Shown: positions 52,828 to 62,224 of the stretch, one piece after another
How positions within the stretch are numbered: position 1 is the stretch's first letter
Layout of the letters: each line of letters opens with the position of its first letter
Assembly: GCA_017305195.1 (NCBI GenBank)
Contig: JAFKMU010000035.1
Coordinates: forward strand, 310,001-374,000
Length of the DNA stretch: 64,000 nucleotides
Direction of reading: 5' to 3'
Origin: Verrucomicrobiota bacterium
Lineage (GTDB): Bacteria > Verrucomicrobiota > Verrucomicrobiia > Chthoniobacterales > Terrimicrobiaceae
Program-made: the position numbers and the translations under genes
Notes under the pieces: generated by a model
Told to the model about the DNA's origin: nothing
Database searches by the model: none
Seen by the model: only the letters and a program-made list of their open reading frames with translations

Positions 52828-55692
52828 ATGAACCCCGCCAAATCGCATCGCCCTCATCGTCGAGGCAGCATCCTGCGCTGGCAGAGCCTCTGTGCCGCAG
52901 GTCTGCTCTGGGGTTGGGCGGCGCATCACGCCGCCGCTGAGGAAACCCGAGTACTGTATGCGACGGAGTTCAGCCGGATTCCGCTGGGCCAGATCCCAGC
53001 GGGCTGGGCCGACCTCGTCGACTACCGTCCGTCGCGCAACTGGGCGGTGGATGGAAAGGGATTCCTGCGCGTGATGCTCAAGGAATACGTGGGCGATCTG
53101 CCGGGCGGAGACAGGGCGAGACGCCGCGAGTACTTGGAGAAATATGGGGTGAGGCACTTCCGCGGCCTGCTGGCCTACGAGGGGGCGCTGGCGGATGGCT
53201 CGGACTCCCGCGCCCTCAAGGACGTCCGCGCGTTTGCGCGTTTCAAGAAGACCTCCGACAACGCGGTGACCTTTGGCGTCGCCCTTCGCATCAAGGATGC
53301 GGACACATATTATGAGGCGCGAGTGAGCGCGGCGAACAGGCTGACGCTGCTCAAGCAGCTCGATGGAGCCGGGACGGAACTCGCGTCGGAGGTGTCCCGG
53401 GAGCGTGTGCCCGAGGGAGCGGTCTGGGGCGTGGAGTTTTCGGTTCGCGGCGACATCTTGACGGCGAGGCTTCTCGACGGGACGGGACGCGAGCAGGCTC
53501 GCGTCGATGCAAAGGATGCCGGGATCGCGCAAGGGATGGTCGGTCTCACAGCCACCACGTTTTCCGCCGCTGCGGCCTTTTCCCTTGAGACATTCGAAAC
53601 TTTCATCCCCCGGCTCACGGCGGATCAACTAGCGGCGCAAAATGCGAAACGGCTGGTTCCCGACTATCCTGTCGTGGCGGCTGAGGAGAACCCCCGCCAG
53701 CTCGAAACGCCGTTTTCCCGGATTGCGAAAGACTATGACATGATCGTTGCCGGGGCGGGAACGGGAGGTGTCGCAGCGGCTCTGCAGGCTGCGCGCATGG
53801 GAGTGAGTGTCCTGCTTGTCGAAGAGACAGACTGGATCGGCGGGCAAATGGGCAACGCAGCGGTCACTTCCATGGACGACGGCGGGATCTGGGCAAAGAA
53901 TCCCGACCGGGAGCGGGGGATCTATCGCGAGTTTCACGAAAGCGCGGTCAACCACTACTACACGATCGATAAGGATCCTTTCACGGCCTATCACTTTAAT
54001 CTCCAGTCCGAGGGCGGATACGAGCCGCGCGTCGCCCGCGGAGTGCTCTACGGGCTGATCGGGGAAACCCGGCGGCGGACGCTGCCGGACGGGAGGCATC
54101 CCGTCCTCGATGTCGTGCCCCGCACCCGGGTGAGCGCAGTGTGCAAATCCGGTGATGTGGTGAACGGGGTGACGCTGGAGGAGTGGACGGAGTCGGGAGT
54201 GCAGCGCAAGGATGTTGGGTGCAAGATCCTCGTCGATGCGACGGAGTACGGAGACGTGATCCCGCTCACTGGCGCCCGGTATCGTGTCGGAGCGAGTATC
54301 AGCGACAAGATCGATCCCGCAACGCGCGTCCAGGATCATACCTGGGTGGGCGTGATCCGGGAGTATCCCGAGGGGTTGCCGGAGGATCTCAAGATCAAGG
54401 AGCCGCCGCCGGAGTATGAGCGCATCGCCAAGGTCCTGCGGAACTATCAGCTCTACGGTACCGCTGCGTGGGGCGGGGAAAACCGCAGCGTGAAAGGCCC
54501 GAGACTGTGGTGGGTCTATGCGGCATGGCGCGGGATGCCCGACTCCGGCAGCCCGGCCACGGGAGTAATGACGGAGGAGCGGCATACGAAATGCGGACTG
54601 AACGGCGGGAACGACTACGCTGTCACCGCCGCCGCCATTGAAGATCCCGCGCAGAGGGCCGCCAATGAACTCTCCGGCATCAATGCCACGCTCGGCATCA
54701 TCTATTGGTTTCAGCATGAGCTGGGATTGCCTTGGGGGCCTGCCGACGAGGAGGGCTACGCCACGCCGTACAGCCTCCATCGCATGGAGGAGCGAGGCGT
54801 GCGCGGCGACCTGCTTCCGATCGCGGCGCAGCTTCCCCAGTGGCCGTATGTGCGGGAGGCCCGGCGTATCGTGGGTATAGAGACCCTGCGCGGGCAGGAT
54901 CTCTATACCCGCGACCGCGGGGACGAGGTCGCGCGGCACTGGGACAGCGCCGTCGCAATCAATGACTATTCCTTCGATCTTCACGGAACGGAGGACCAGC
55001 TGGAGCCTGGCCTGGATGAGGGCGACTACATCAATGCCACGGGGCCGTTTCCTGTGCCGTTCGGAGTGTTCATTCCGGAAAAAGTGGACGGGTTTCTCCC
55101 GGCGGAGAAGAACTTCTCCCAGTCGCGGCTGGCCAATGGAGCGACGCGGCTGCAGCCGAGCACGATGCTCACGGGGCAGGCCGCCGGAGCCATCGGGGCG
55201 CAGGCGATCCGGCAGAACATTCAGCCCCGGGGTCTGAATATCATCGGGGTGCAGGCAGCGCTCCTCGAGTCAGGCGACACGCTGCTGTCGCGGTGGTATG
55301 CGGATGTGCCCCATGCCAGCGCGATCTGGCAGGCGACCCAACTGCTCTCCCTCTATGGCATGATGGATCGTCCCGGTCCGCTGGCAAAGGAAAGGCCTCT
55401 GGGAGAGGGGAGCCTTTGGGGTGTCGACGAGGCGCTGACTGAGGCGGAGAGGGCAGCCGTGCTGTCCCAGCTCGGGAAGATCGTTCCCGCCTCCTCCCTG
55501 CCCGGTCCGCTCGGCGGGAAATTCGCGTCCCGGGCGGAGTTTGCCCTGGCGGCGGCGGATCTGGTGAAGAGGGAAGGCCGGTATTTCCTGGGCCAGCAGG
55601 CGCCCTACGCGCCGCCGCATGATTTGGAAAAAGCCCGCAAGATCGCGGACAAGCGAAAGTCAAAATCTCAAAAGAAATCCGAAAAACCATGA
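52828..55692 (+). CDS. Secreted FAD-dependent oxidoreductase with N-terminal jelly-roll domain (2)
   Basis: About 954 residues from ATG 52828; the frame is open upstream to 52411 but that part overlaps the previous gene. An N-terminal signal has a twin-Arg (HRRGSILRW) ahead of a hydrophobic stretch, so Tat export with bound FAD is possible though the motif is imperfect. Then come a LamG-like domain, the dinucleotide motif MIVAGAGTGGVAAALQAARM and EETDWIGGQMGNAAVTSMDD. Paralogous to the preceding protein throughout, implying a tandem duplication. The stop overlaps the next start (ATGA). Confidence 0.85.
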   Translation: MNPAKSHRPHRRGSILRWQSLCAAGLLWGWAAHHAAAEETRVLYATEFSRIPLGQIPAGWADLVDYRPSRNWAVDGKGFLRVMLKEYVGDLPGGDRARRREYLEKYGVRHFRGLLAYEGALADGSDSRALKDVRAFARFKKTSDNAVTFGVALRIKDADTYYEARVSAANRLTLLKQLDGAGTELASEVSRERVPEGAVWGVEFSVRGDILTARLLDGTGREQARVDAKDAGIAQGMVGLTATTFSAAAAFSLETFETFIPRLTADQLAAQNAKRLVPDYPVVAAEENPRQLETPFSRIAKDYDMIVAGAGTGGVAAALQAARMGVSVLLVEETDWIGGQMGNAAVTSMDDGGIWAKNPDRERGIYREFHESAVNHYYTIDKDPFTAYHFNLQSEGGYEPRVARGVLYGLIGETRRRTLPDGRHPVLDVVPRTRVSAVCKSGDVVNGVTLEEWTESGVQRKDVGCKILVDATEYGDVIPLTGARYRVGASISDKIDPATRVQDHTWVGVIREYPEGLPEDLKIKEPPPEYERIAKVLRNYQLYGTAAWGGENRSVKGPRLWWVYAAWRGMPDSGSPATGVMTEERHTKCGLNGGNDYAVTAAAIEDPAQRAANELSGINATLGIIYWFQHELGLPWGPADEEGYATPYSLHRMEERGVRGDLLPIAAQLPQWPYVREARRIVGIETLRGQDLYTRDRGDEVARHWDSAVAINDYSFDLHGTEDQLEPGLDEGDYINATGPFPVPFGVFIPEKVDGFLPAEKNFSQSRLANGATRLQPSTMLTGQAAGAIGAQAIRQNIQPRGLNIIGVQAALLESGDTLLSRWYADVPHASAIWQATQLLSLYGMMDRPGPLAKERPLGEGSLWGVDEALTEAERAAVLSQLGKIVPASSLPGPLGGKFASRAEFALAAADLVKREGRYFLGQQAPYAPPHDLEKARKIADKRKSKSQKKSEKP

Positions 55693-56714
55693 AAGTCTCC
55701 GTCATTCTCCTCTGCGCCCTCGGCGCATCGCTGCTGCCCGTCCTGGGCCAGCAGCCCATCAACTCCTCGGCTGTGAGATCGGCCACCCGCGGGATGTGGG
55801 ATCCTGCCGCGCTGACGCCCGAGGAGAAACAGAAGATCGAAGCCGCGCAGGCCGCCGCCATTAAAAGCCCCGAGGTCATCGCGGCGATGAACACGCTCGG
55901 CGACGTCCGCAAGGAATACCAGGCGAACCAGAACAAATACCCGGATGACCGCGACAAGACCATCGGAGCCAAATACCGGCAGGCGACGACGAACGCGACG
56001 GACGCGCTGCGCAAAGCCATGCTGGCGGCTGATCCCTCCATCGCGGACATCCTTGATCGTCCGAAGACAAAAAAGAACGAGGGAGAAGACAATACGGACT
56101 CCGACTCGGGAAACAAGGCGGCCGTGGCGCCGGTCGAGGACGTGTCGGGCCTGCCGCGGGTACTGCTGATCGGGGATTCCATCTCGATCGGCTACACGCT
56201 GCCCGTGCGGGCGCTGCTTTCGGGCAAGGCCAATGTGCATCGCATCCCGATCAATGGCGGGGCGACGGAGGTCGGGCTGGCCAACATGAAGGAGTGGCTG
56301 GGGGACGGGAAGTGGGATGTCATCCACTTCAACTTCGGCCTTCATGACGCCAAGTACATGTCGGAGACCGCGCTCCGGGCCACGCCGGAGCAGTATCTCA
56401 AGAATCTCCAGGAGCTCGTGACGGAGATGAAGGCTACCGGGGCGAAGCTGGTCTTTGCCACCACGACGCCGACTCCCTCGAAGCTCAGCCGCGCGACGCG
56501 CCGGTTTGACAGTATCCCTTCGCGGAACGAGATAGCCGTCAAGCTGATGAAGGAAAACGGCGTCGCCGTGGATGATCTCTATGCCGTCGTCCTGCCTGTA
56601 CAGGAGCAAATCCAGCGCCCGGGCGACGTCCACTACAAGCCTGAGGGCTACGCCATACTGGCAAAGGCCGTGGCCGCCAGCATCGAGGCGCAACTGCCAA
56701 AGAAGCAGCCATGA
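55689..56714 (+). CDS. Secreted SGNH hydrolase with helical N-terminal region
   Basis: 341 residues. Signal peptide to about residue 20, a charged, Ala/Glu/Lys-rich helical region (about 40-145), then an SGNH domain starting with VLLIGDSISIGYT. The oxyanion block is GLHD in place of GxND, and HYKPEGYAIL holds the catalytic His but lacks the usual DGxH spacing (DVHYK). Coupled to both neighbours by four-base overlaps. Confidence 0.8.
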   Translation: MKVSVILLCALGASLLPVLGQQPINSSAVRSATRGMWDPAALTPEEKQKIEAAQAAAIKSPEVIAAMNTLGDVRKEYQANQNKYPDDRDKTIGAKYRQATTNATDALRKAMLAADPSIADILDRPKTKKNEGEDNTDSDSGNKAAVAPVEDVSGLPRVLLIGDSISIGYTLPVRALLSGKANVHRIPINGGATEVGLANMKEWLGDGKWDVIHFNFGLHDAKYMSETALRATPEQYLKNLQELVTEMKATGAKLVFATTTPTPSKLSRATRRFDSIPSRNEIAVKLMKENGVAVDDLYAVVLPVQEQIQRPGDVHYKPEGYAILAKAVAASIEAQLPKKQP

Positions 56715-57430
56715 AACGCCTTCTATTTCTCGCCGTGTGCTGCGCCATGAGCGGCGCAGTCGGCCAGCAGACGGACGCGCCCCGGAAGATCCAGGGCGCA
56801 AGGGTGATCTTTCTCGGCGACAGCCTGACGAGCAACAACGGAAACCTCGGCCCCAAGCGCGGATACTACCACTGGACGGATGTCCTAAAGACGAGGTTCA
56901 ACCTTGAGACTGTCAATCTCGGCAAGGGCGGCAGCCGGGCCGACGCTGGCCTGGAACGGCTCAGGCAGACGCTTTCAGCGGGGAGCTTCAAGCCGGATTT
57001 TGTGATCATCAACTTCGGCATGAATGATCACAAGATCGCCGAGAAAACCAAGGAGCCGGTTTCTAGCAATGAGGCTTTTGAAAAGCAGCTCGGCGACATC
57101 GTCGATCTCGTGAGAAAGTCCGGCGCCACGCCGATCCTGGTGGCTCCGCACGCGATCTTCGAGGGGGAAAAGGGAAACAAGCACTCGTACTACGGAAAGT
57201 ACGACCCGGCGAACTTCACGCAGTATGGAGGGGCCCTGGCCCGGTTTGACACGTTTATCGAGTCGATCCGCAAGGTGGCGGCGGCCAGGGATGTTCCGCT
57301 TGTCGATATCCGCAAGGAGTCTGATAAATACAACCGGGCGGACTATACGCTCGAAGGAGTGCACCTTAACAAATCAGGTCATCAAATGTATGCCGATACG
57401 ATTGGAAACTTCCTGGCCGCCCACTATTGA
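56711..57430 (+). CDS. Secreted SGNH/GDSL hydrolase
   Basis: 239 residues with signal peptide (MKRLLFLAVCCAMSG) and textbook SGNH blocks: VIFLGDSLTSNNGN, NLGKGGS, NFGMNDHK and GVHLNKSGH. Probably a carbohydrate deacetylase/esterase. Same operon as the FAD enzymes. Confidence 0.88.
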   Translation: MKRLLFLAVCCAMSGAVGQQTDAPRKIQGARVIFLGDSLTSNNGNLGPKRGYYHWTDVLKTRFNLETVNLGKGGSRADAGLERLRQTLSAGSFKPDFVIINFGMNDHKIAEKTKEPVSSNEAFEKQLGDIVDLVRKSGATPILVAPHAIFEGEKGNKHSYYGKYDPANFTQYGGALARFDTFIESIRKVAAARDVPLVDIRKESDKYNRADYTLEGVHLNKSGHQMYADTIGNFLAAHY

Positions 57431-57439
57431 TTCCCAGCC

Positions 57440-59512
57440 GTGAAAGCGCGAACTGTCTTTCTCTCCGCGTCCTTGCTGGCGCTCCTGGCGTGTCTGGGGT
57501 GCGGAGCCGCCTGCGCGGATGTCGCGCCCAATACGCTCTTCTCGGATGGAGCGGTGCTCCAGCAGGGGCGGAGCGTGCCGGTGTGGGGACACGCCGACCC
57601 GGGAGAGGAGGTGGTCGTGAAGTTTGGCAAACAGACAAAAAAGGCGACTGCCGACGCCCGGGGGGCGTGGATGGTGACGCTCGATCCCCTGGAGGCGAGC
57701 GACCGCCCGAGGTCGCTCATCATCCGGGGCAGGAATGAAGTCATCGTTCGCGACGTGCTGGTGGGAGAGGTGTGGCTTTGCGCCGGGCAGTCGAACATGG
57801 CGATGGCCTTTGGCGAGGCCGATGGAGCGACGCAGGAGGCGCAAAAGAGCGACCCTCTGTTTCATGCGTTTCGCGTGCCGGAGCGCCCGGCCGAGCGGCC
57901 ATGGGACACGATGGGGGGAGAATGGTCGGACTTCTCCGCGAAGACCGCCGGTCGGTGGTCGGCCATGCCGTATTTCTTCGGCAAGCGGCTGCGCGAGGAG
58001 CTGGGAGTGCCGGTGGGCGTGATCGTGTGCGCCTGGGGTGGGTCCAGCGCCGTGGCGTGGATGAGTCCCGAGGCCCTGCGCAGTCTCGGAGGGCTGGTGC
58101 CCGAGGAGGTGATCGGGTGGAGGAGCAATGTCCAGCCGTCGAGGCTCTACAACGGCATGCTGCGGCCGCTCGCGCCCTATGCGGTGGCCGGTGTCGTGTG
58201 GTACCAGGGCGAGACGGAGGGAGAGCCGTTCATGAACGCATACGCCTACCGCACGTACTTCCCTGCGCTGATCGCGGACTGGCGGCGGTTGTGGCATCAG
58301 GACGCGATGCCATTTTACTGGGTGCAACTGCCCAATCTCCAGGTGAAGTCCAACTGGGAGATCGTCCGCGAGTCTCAGGCGAAGGCCTTGAAGCTGCCCG
58401 GAACCGGAATGATCCCGACGATAGACATCGGACGCGCCCGCGAGCTGCATCCCTCCAACAAACAGGAGTTTGGCAGCCGCCTGGCCAGTCTGGTATTGGG
58501 GAAAAGTTATCAGCGGGATGCCTGGCCGGGGGCGCCAAAGGTGAAGGGCGTGAATCCAGAGGAGAATGGCCTGCGAGTTGTATTGACCGATGCACAAGGA
58601 CTGGCGACAAAAGATGGCCTGCCTCCCAAGGGGTTTTGGATCGCCGGAGAGGATCAGCGGTTCCTCCCGGCAGATGCACGGATCGAGGGCGAATCCGTCT
58701 TCGTGTCGGCGAAGGCGGTTCCGCAGCCCGTGGCGGTTCGCTATGCCTGGGAGGCCTGCCCTTCGGTGAATCTGGTCAACGGAGCCGGATTGCCGCTGGC
58801 TCCCTATCGTTCGGACGACTGGATGGTCGCGGGCCAGCAATGGCAGTGGATGCCTCTGGAAGCCCGGAAGGATCTGGCGGTGACGACTGATGGCGAGAGG
58901 CTGGCCGCGGAGGAGGGGTCTCCCTGGACGATGAGCGTGGCCGGCGTCGACATCAGGGATCTAGAGAAGTTTCGGATGATTCGCAAGGGAAGGGAGTATT
59001 GCCAGATCATAGTATCGGGCGACCGGCGGGGAGATATGACGCTCGATAGTCCGGCGATATTCTGGAGGCTATCCGATGCCGATGGCCAGCTCGGAGGCCT
59101 GGAGAATGGCGTGACGGTCGAGGCGACGCTCCAGATGTACCGGGCGACGGATCCCTTTCTTGGATTTGACATCGAGGTCGGCCTGCGAAAGAACGCGAGG
59201 CAGTCTGTCCGGTATCGCATCTCGATCGTTCCGATGAGGCTTTTTGCGTTTCAAAAGAATGAAATCCGCCTACTGGAGTCCAATCTCGACAATGGCACGA
59301 CGCCACACACCTATCGCATGGCGATTCGTCCCGACGGAGTGGCCCAGGTGTATTTTGATGGGCGACCGGTGGGTGTTTTTGAAGGAGAGGCCGTGGATGG
59401 CGAGGCGGCGGCAAAGTCCTACATCCGCATCGGCAAGCAGGTCGAGACGGGAGAGTTCACGGCCAACCTGAACAGCGCTGGTTACGACACCGGAGGGGCG
59501 TTTTCTCCCTGA
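57440..59512 (+). CDS. Sialate O-acetylesterase-like protein with C-terminal jelly-roll
   Basis: 690 residues from GTG 57440, nine bases after the previous stop. Signal peptide with a Cys-rich end (LLALLACLGCGAACA), then an N-terminal Ig-like part, then the SASA esterase domain: LCAGQSNM with the nucleophile Ser, WGGSSAVAWMS and WYQGETEGE. The last roughly 180 residues are a LamG-like beta-sandwich. Likely removes acetyl groups from a polysaccharide; sialic acid as substrate is not implied. Last gene of the run that starts at 50078. Confidence 0.85.
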   Translation: MKARTVFLSASLLALLACLGCGAACADVAPNTLFSDGAVLQQGRSVPVWGHADPGEEVVVKFGKQTKKATADARGAWMVTLDPLEASDRPRSLIIRGRNEVIVRDVLVGEVWLCAGQSNMAMAFGEADGATQEAQKSDPLFHAFRVPERPAERPWDTMGGEWSDFSAKTAGRWSAMPYFFGKRLREELGVPVGVIVCAWGGSSAVAWMSPEALRSLGGLVPEEVIGWRSNVQPSRLYNGMLRPLAPYAVAGVVWYQGETEGEPFMNAYAYRTYFPALIADWRRLWHQDAMPFYWVQLPNLQVKSNWEIVRESQAKALKLPGTGMIPTIDIGRARELHPSNKQEFGSRLASLVLGKSYQRDAWPGAPKVKGVNPEENGLRVVLTDAQGLATKDGLPPKGFWIAGEDQRFLPADARIEGESVFVSAKAVPQPVAVRYAWEACPSVNLVNGAGLPLAPYRSDDWMVAGQQWQWMPLEARKDLAVTTDGERLAAEEGSPWTMSVAGVDIRDLEKFRMIRKGREYCQIIVSGDRRGDMTLDSPAIFWRLSDADGQLGGLENGVTVEATLQMYRATDPFLGFDIEVGLRKNARQSVRYRISIVPMRLFAFQKNEIRLLESNLDNGTTPHTYRMAIRPDGVAQVYFDGRPVGVFEGEAVDGEAAAKSYIRIGKQVETGEFTANLNSAGYDTGGAFSP

Positions 59513-59513
59513 G

Positions 59514-59537
59514 CGCCCGCCGGGCAAAGGGCGGGCG
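59514..59537. terminator. GC-rich hairpin between convergent genes
   Basis: CGCCCGCC pairs with GGCGGGCG across an 8-base loop, exactly between the ends of the esterase gene and the lipoprotein gene on the other strand. It lacks a T-run, so it may act as a structural or Rho-assisted terminator for both. Confidence 0.45.
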
Positions 59538-59540
59538 GGT

Positions 59541-60080
59541 TCATTCCAGGGTGAGGTCGTCGATGTAGAATTCCCCCTCCGTGCCCTTTGAGGTCGCGGA
59601 GCTGATCTTCAGCCGGACCTTTGTCGTTCCGCCCGGGATGGGGATATCTCGCGATTCCTCGGAGAACTGACCGGCCTCCCATCCTATTGACTGTCCCTTG
59701 CGGGCGATGTGCCGGGGTGTTTTTGCGCCCTCGCCATCGAGGAAAAGGATGGAGATGCGGATGAACTGTTTGTCTCCAAACGCGTAGAGTTCCTTCCATG
59801 AGAGGGAGAGGGTCCCCCTGGCTTGTGCCTCCGGGGAAAGGTCGATCGGCCGAGATAGCCATGCGGCATGCTTCTCCGGATCGGTGTCCACGAGAGAGAG
59901 GGAGTGCGCGCCGTAGGCCGCCCGTTGCGCAGAGATCGTCGCGGCCCCGGCGGCGGAGCCTTCGGCGCTCCACTCCGCAGTGACCTGCGAGGCCTCCTCG
60001 AAATCGCAGGAAAAGAAAGGGCTGGCGCAAGCGGTGACGGAGGTGACGATGAGCAGGGCGAGGGGGATGCTGGGTTTCAT
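59541..60080 (-). CDS. Carbohydrate-binding-like lipoprotein
   Basis: About 179 residues from ATG 60080. Signal peptide with lipobox VTAC, so likely membrane anchored. The mature part is one beta-sandwich with FFSCDFEEA near the start and EFYIDDLTLE at the end, a layout typical of CBM4/9/22-like and jelly-roll domains. No catalytic motif. Upstream in-frame codons to 60254 overlap the divergent neighbour's promoter and lack a signal peptide. Confidence 0.7.
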   Translation of the reverse strand: MKPSIPLALLIVTSVTACASPFFSCDFEEASQVTAEWSAEGSAAGAATISAQRAAYGAHSLSLVDTDPEKHAAWLSRPIDLSPEAQARGTLSLSWKELYAFGDKQFIRISILFLDGEGAKTPRHIARKGQSIGWEAGQFSEESRDIPIPGGTTKVRLKISSATSKGTEGEFYIDDLTLE

Positions 60081-60217
60081 GGCGGGAGGTATGGATAGAC
60101 AAGGGGAAACCCGGCGACGTTGCTTGCGAGTTTCCCTCAAGATGAAATTCAAACGCGGGAAACACCTGGCGGGAAAATCAAACGCCCTGTAAAAGGGAGG
60201 CCGATAGCATTCCCTCC

Positions 60218-62224
60218 ATGCGCCGCAAGCTTTTCCCCGGTTTTGTCCTGGCATTGTCGACTGCTGTTCACGCGCAGACCGGGCAGGTCGGGGTGCCTGC
60301 CGTCGACCGGATGCCCGACATGCCCCAGCCCTGCGAGTTGAGAGACTGGAGGAAGGTGGCGCACGATTTCGATGAGATTGCCTTCGATTTCCAGAGGAAA
60401 GGTCAATACCTTCCGCTGCCGTGGAGGGATGACTCCCGGGTGGATCACGATCTGGAGGGGTTTGCGCTGCCCGCCTATGTCGGAGACCTGCGGCAGACGC
60501 CGGAGAGCAATAATTACGATGCGATCACCTGCCTGGGCGCCGTGCTGGGCTCCACCGTGGCTGGAATCGACAAGAGCTCCCAGGGAGGAACCAACTGGGT
60601 CGAGAAGCTCAAGATCTACTTTTCCCGCAAGAACGGGTCCAACCTCTACACAAACAATCCGGGCGGCCGCACCGGGCAGAGCTTTTGGTACGAGATTCTG
60701 CCGAGCCTGCTCTTTTACCAGATATACGATCACTATCGATCGGACCCCGAGATGAAGCGCCAGTTCCTGGCGATTGCCGACCAGTGGAGGGGCGGATGCG
60801 CCGCGCTGGCGGCCGGGGGAAAGGCTCCCGATTTTGATCACACAGCGTATGATTTCTCGTCGGGCGAGCCCTTTGACAATCCGCGCTGGAAGGAACCCGA
60901 CGCCGCCGCGGGCGTCGCGTGGCTGGAGTATATGGCCTTCGTGGAGACTGGCGAAAAGGGTTACCTCGAGGCTGCCCGGCAGGCGATGCAGTTCCTGTCG
61001 GATCGTCGCGAGAATCCCTTCTACGAGTGTCTCATGCCCTATGGGGCCTACCTCTCCGCGCGGATGAATGCCGAGACGGGGTCCGGGTATCCCACCGGGA
61101 AGTTCATCAACTGGGTCTTCGACGGCGACAATCCGCGCGAGTGGGGGGTGATCCAGGAGAAGTGGGGCGATCGGGAATTCCACGGCCTGCTGGGGAGTGT
61201 GCATAAGGGGTCGGAGTATGCCTTTGCGATGAACAGCTTCCTGGCTCCGGCGGTGATGGCTCCGCTAGTCCGATACGATGACCGCTATGCACGAGCCATG
61301 GGGAAGTGGATTCTCAACGTCGCAGTCAATAGCCGGTATTTCTACCCCGACGCATGGCAGCCCGATGAGCAGACCTCGTGGGAATGGGCGGCGGCGAATG
61401 ATCCCTCCTCCGCCATCGCGTACGAGGGCGTGAGGAAGAACGGCCTGCAGCGGGATCGTCCCCGGGACGGAGGGCGCGGGGAGCTGCTGATCCCCGACGA
61501 GCAGGGGAGGATCGCGCGGCGATGGAGGATCGACATGCCCGAGGGGAGGAAGCAGACGCTGATCGTCGCCTTGAAACCCCGCGACGGCAAGGCCTCCCGC
61601 CCGGTGGAGGTCGGGGTCGCCTCCTCCGAGGACGGCCCGTGGACGCCTGCTTTTCGATTTGCCCCGGGCGATGGAAACCGGAAGTGGTTGGCGCTGGATC
61701 GCAGCGGAGCCGTGTGGGTGTCTTTGACGGCAGACGCCGCTCCGGGTCAAAAGGTCAGGCCTTTGCGGGTGGAGGAGGTTTACGTGGAGACCTGGCTCAA
61801 TATCTCGCCCCAGGCGGGAGGAGATCCGATCTTTCACGGGTGGGGGAGGACCGATCTCGGGCTGTACGGCTCGGCCTTTGTCGGATTGCTCGCCGCGCTG
61901 GCGGAGCCGACCAACGTGGAGGGCATCCTTCGTATTGACTGTCGCGCGACGGAGGCATTTGCCCCGTCGGGATTCCCGACGTTTCTGTTCTACAACCCGC
62001 ACTCCCGGGCCAGGGAGGTGGTTTTTCCGGTGGGGGAGAAGCCGGTGGACCTGTACGATACGGTGTCGAACCGGGTGGTCGCGCGCGATGTCCGCGGGGA
62101 TGCCGCGTTTTCGCTCGAGGCCGGTCAGGCGGCGGTGCTGGTCGTCTGTCCGGCGGGAGGGGAGTTTGTCGTGAGGGGCGACCGGGTGGAAAACTCCGGG
62201 CTGGTCGTGGACTATTCCCCCTGA
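60218..62224 (+). CDS. Secreted (alpha/alpha)-barrel-like putative glycosidase, unclassified
   Basis: 668 residues with a short signal peptide (cleavage near VHA/QT). Residues about 80-400 have Trp/Tyr-rich helical repeats reminiscent of (alpha/alpha)6-barrel glycosidases or lyases (FWYEILPSLLFYQIYDHY, GVAWLEYMAFVETGEKGYL, YASM-like segments), followed by two beta-rich regions. I cannot place it in a numbered family. Its stop overlaps the end of the convergent transporter gene by 13 bp. The gene context makes it a candidate for a new polysaccharide-degrading family. Confidence 0.7.
   Translation: MRRKLFPGFVLALSTAVHAQTGQVGVPAVDRMPDMPQPCELRDWRKVAHDFDEIAFDFQRKGQYLPLPWRDDSRVDHDLEGFALPAYVGDLRQTPESNNYDAITCLGAVLGSTVAGIDKSSQGGTNWVEKLKIYFSRKNGSNLYTNNPGGRTGQSFWYEILPSLLFYQIYDHYRSDPEMKRQFLAIADQWRGGCAALAAGGKAPDFDHTAYDFSSGEPFDNPRWKEPDAAAGVAWLEYMAFVETGEKGYLEAARQAMQFLSDRRENPFYECLMPYGAYLSARMNAETGSGYPTGKFINWVFDGDNPREWGVIQEKWGDREFHGLLGSVHKGSEYAFAMNSFLAPAVMAPLVRYDDRYARAMGKWILNVAVNSRYFYPDAWQPDEQTSWEWAAANDPSSAIAYEGVRKNGLQRDRPRDGGRGELLIPDEQGRIARRWRIDMPEGRKQTLIVALKPRDGKASRPVEVGVASSEDGPWTPAFRFAPGDGNRKWLALDRSGAVWVSLTADAAPGQKVRPLRVEEVYVETWLNISPQAGGDPIFHGWGRTDLGLYGSAFVGLLAALAEPTNVEGILRIDCRATEAFAPSGFPTFLFYNPHSRAREVVFPVGEKPVDLYDTVSNRVVARDVRGDAAFSLEAGQAAVLVVCPAGGEFVVRGDRVENSGLVVDYSP

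Noticed and set aside
53629-54984. 451-codon minus-strand frame opposite the second FAD oxidoreductase
   Set aside because: Shadow of a gene with a clear dinucleotide-binding motif and a tandem paralogue.
57374-58840. 488-codon minus-strand frame opposite the sialate esterase-like gene
   Set aside because: The sense frame has GQSNM and WYQGE motifs; the antisense translation is low-complexity His/Arg/Pro.
59687-59695. TTGACTGTC match to the locus 1 operator core
   Set aside because: Lies inside the carbohydrate-binding lipoprotein gene, far from any start, and lacks the second half-site.
61935-61943. TTGACTGTC match to the locus 1 operator core
   Set aside because: Inside the coding region at 60218 without the second half-site; likely chance.
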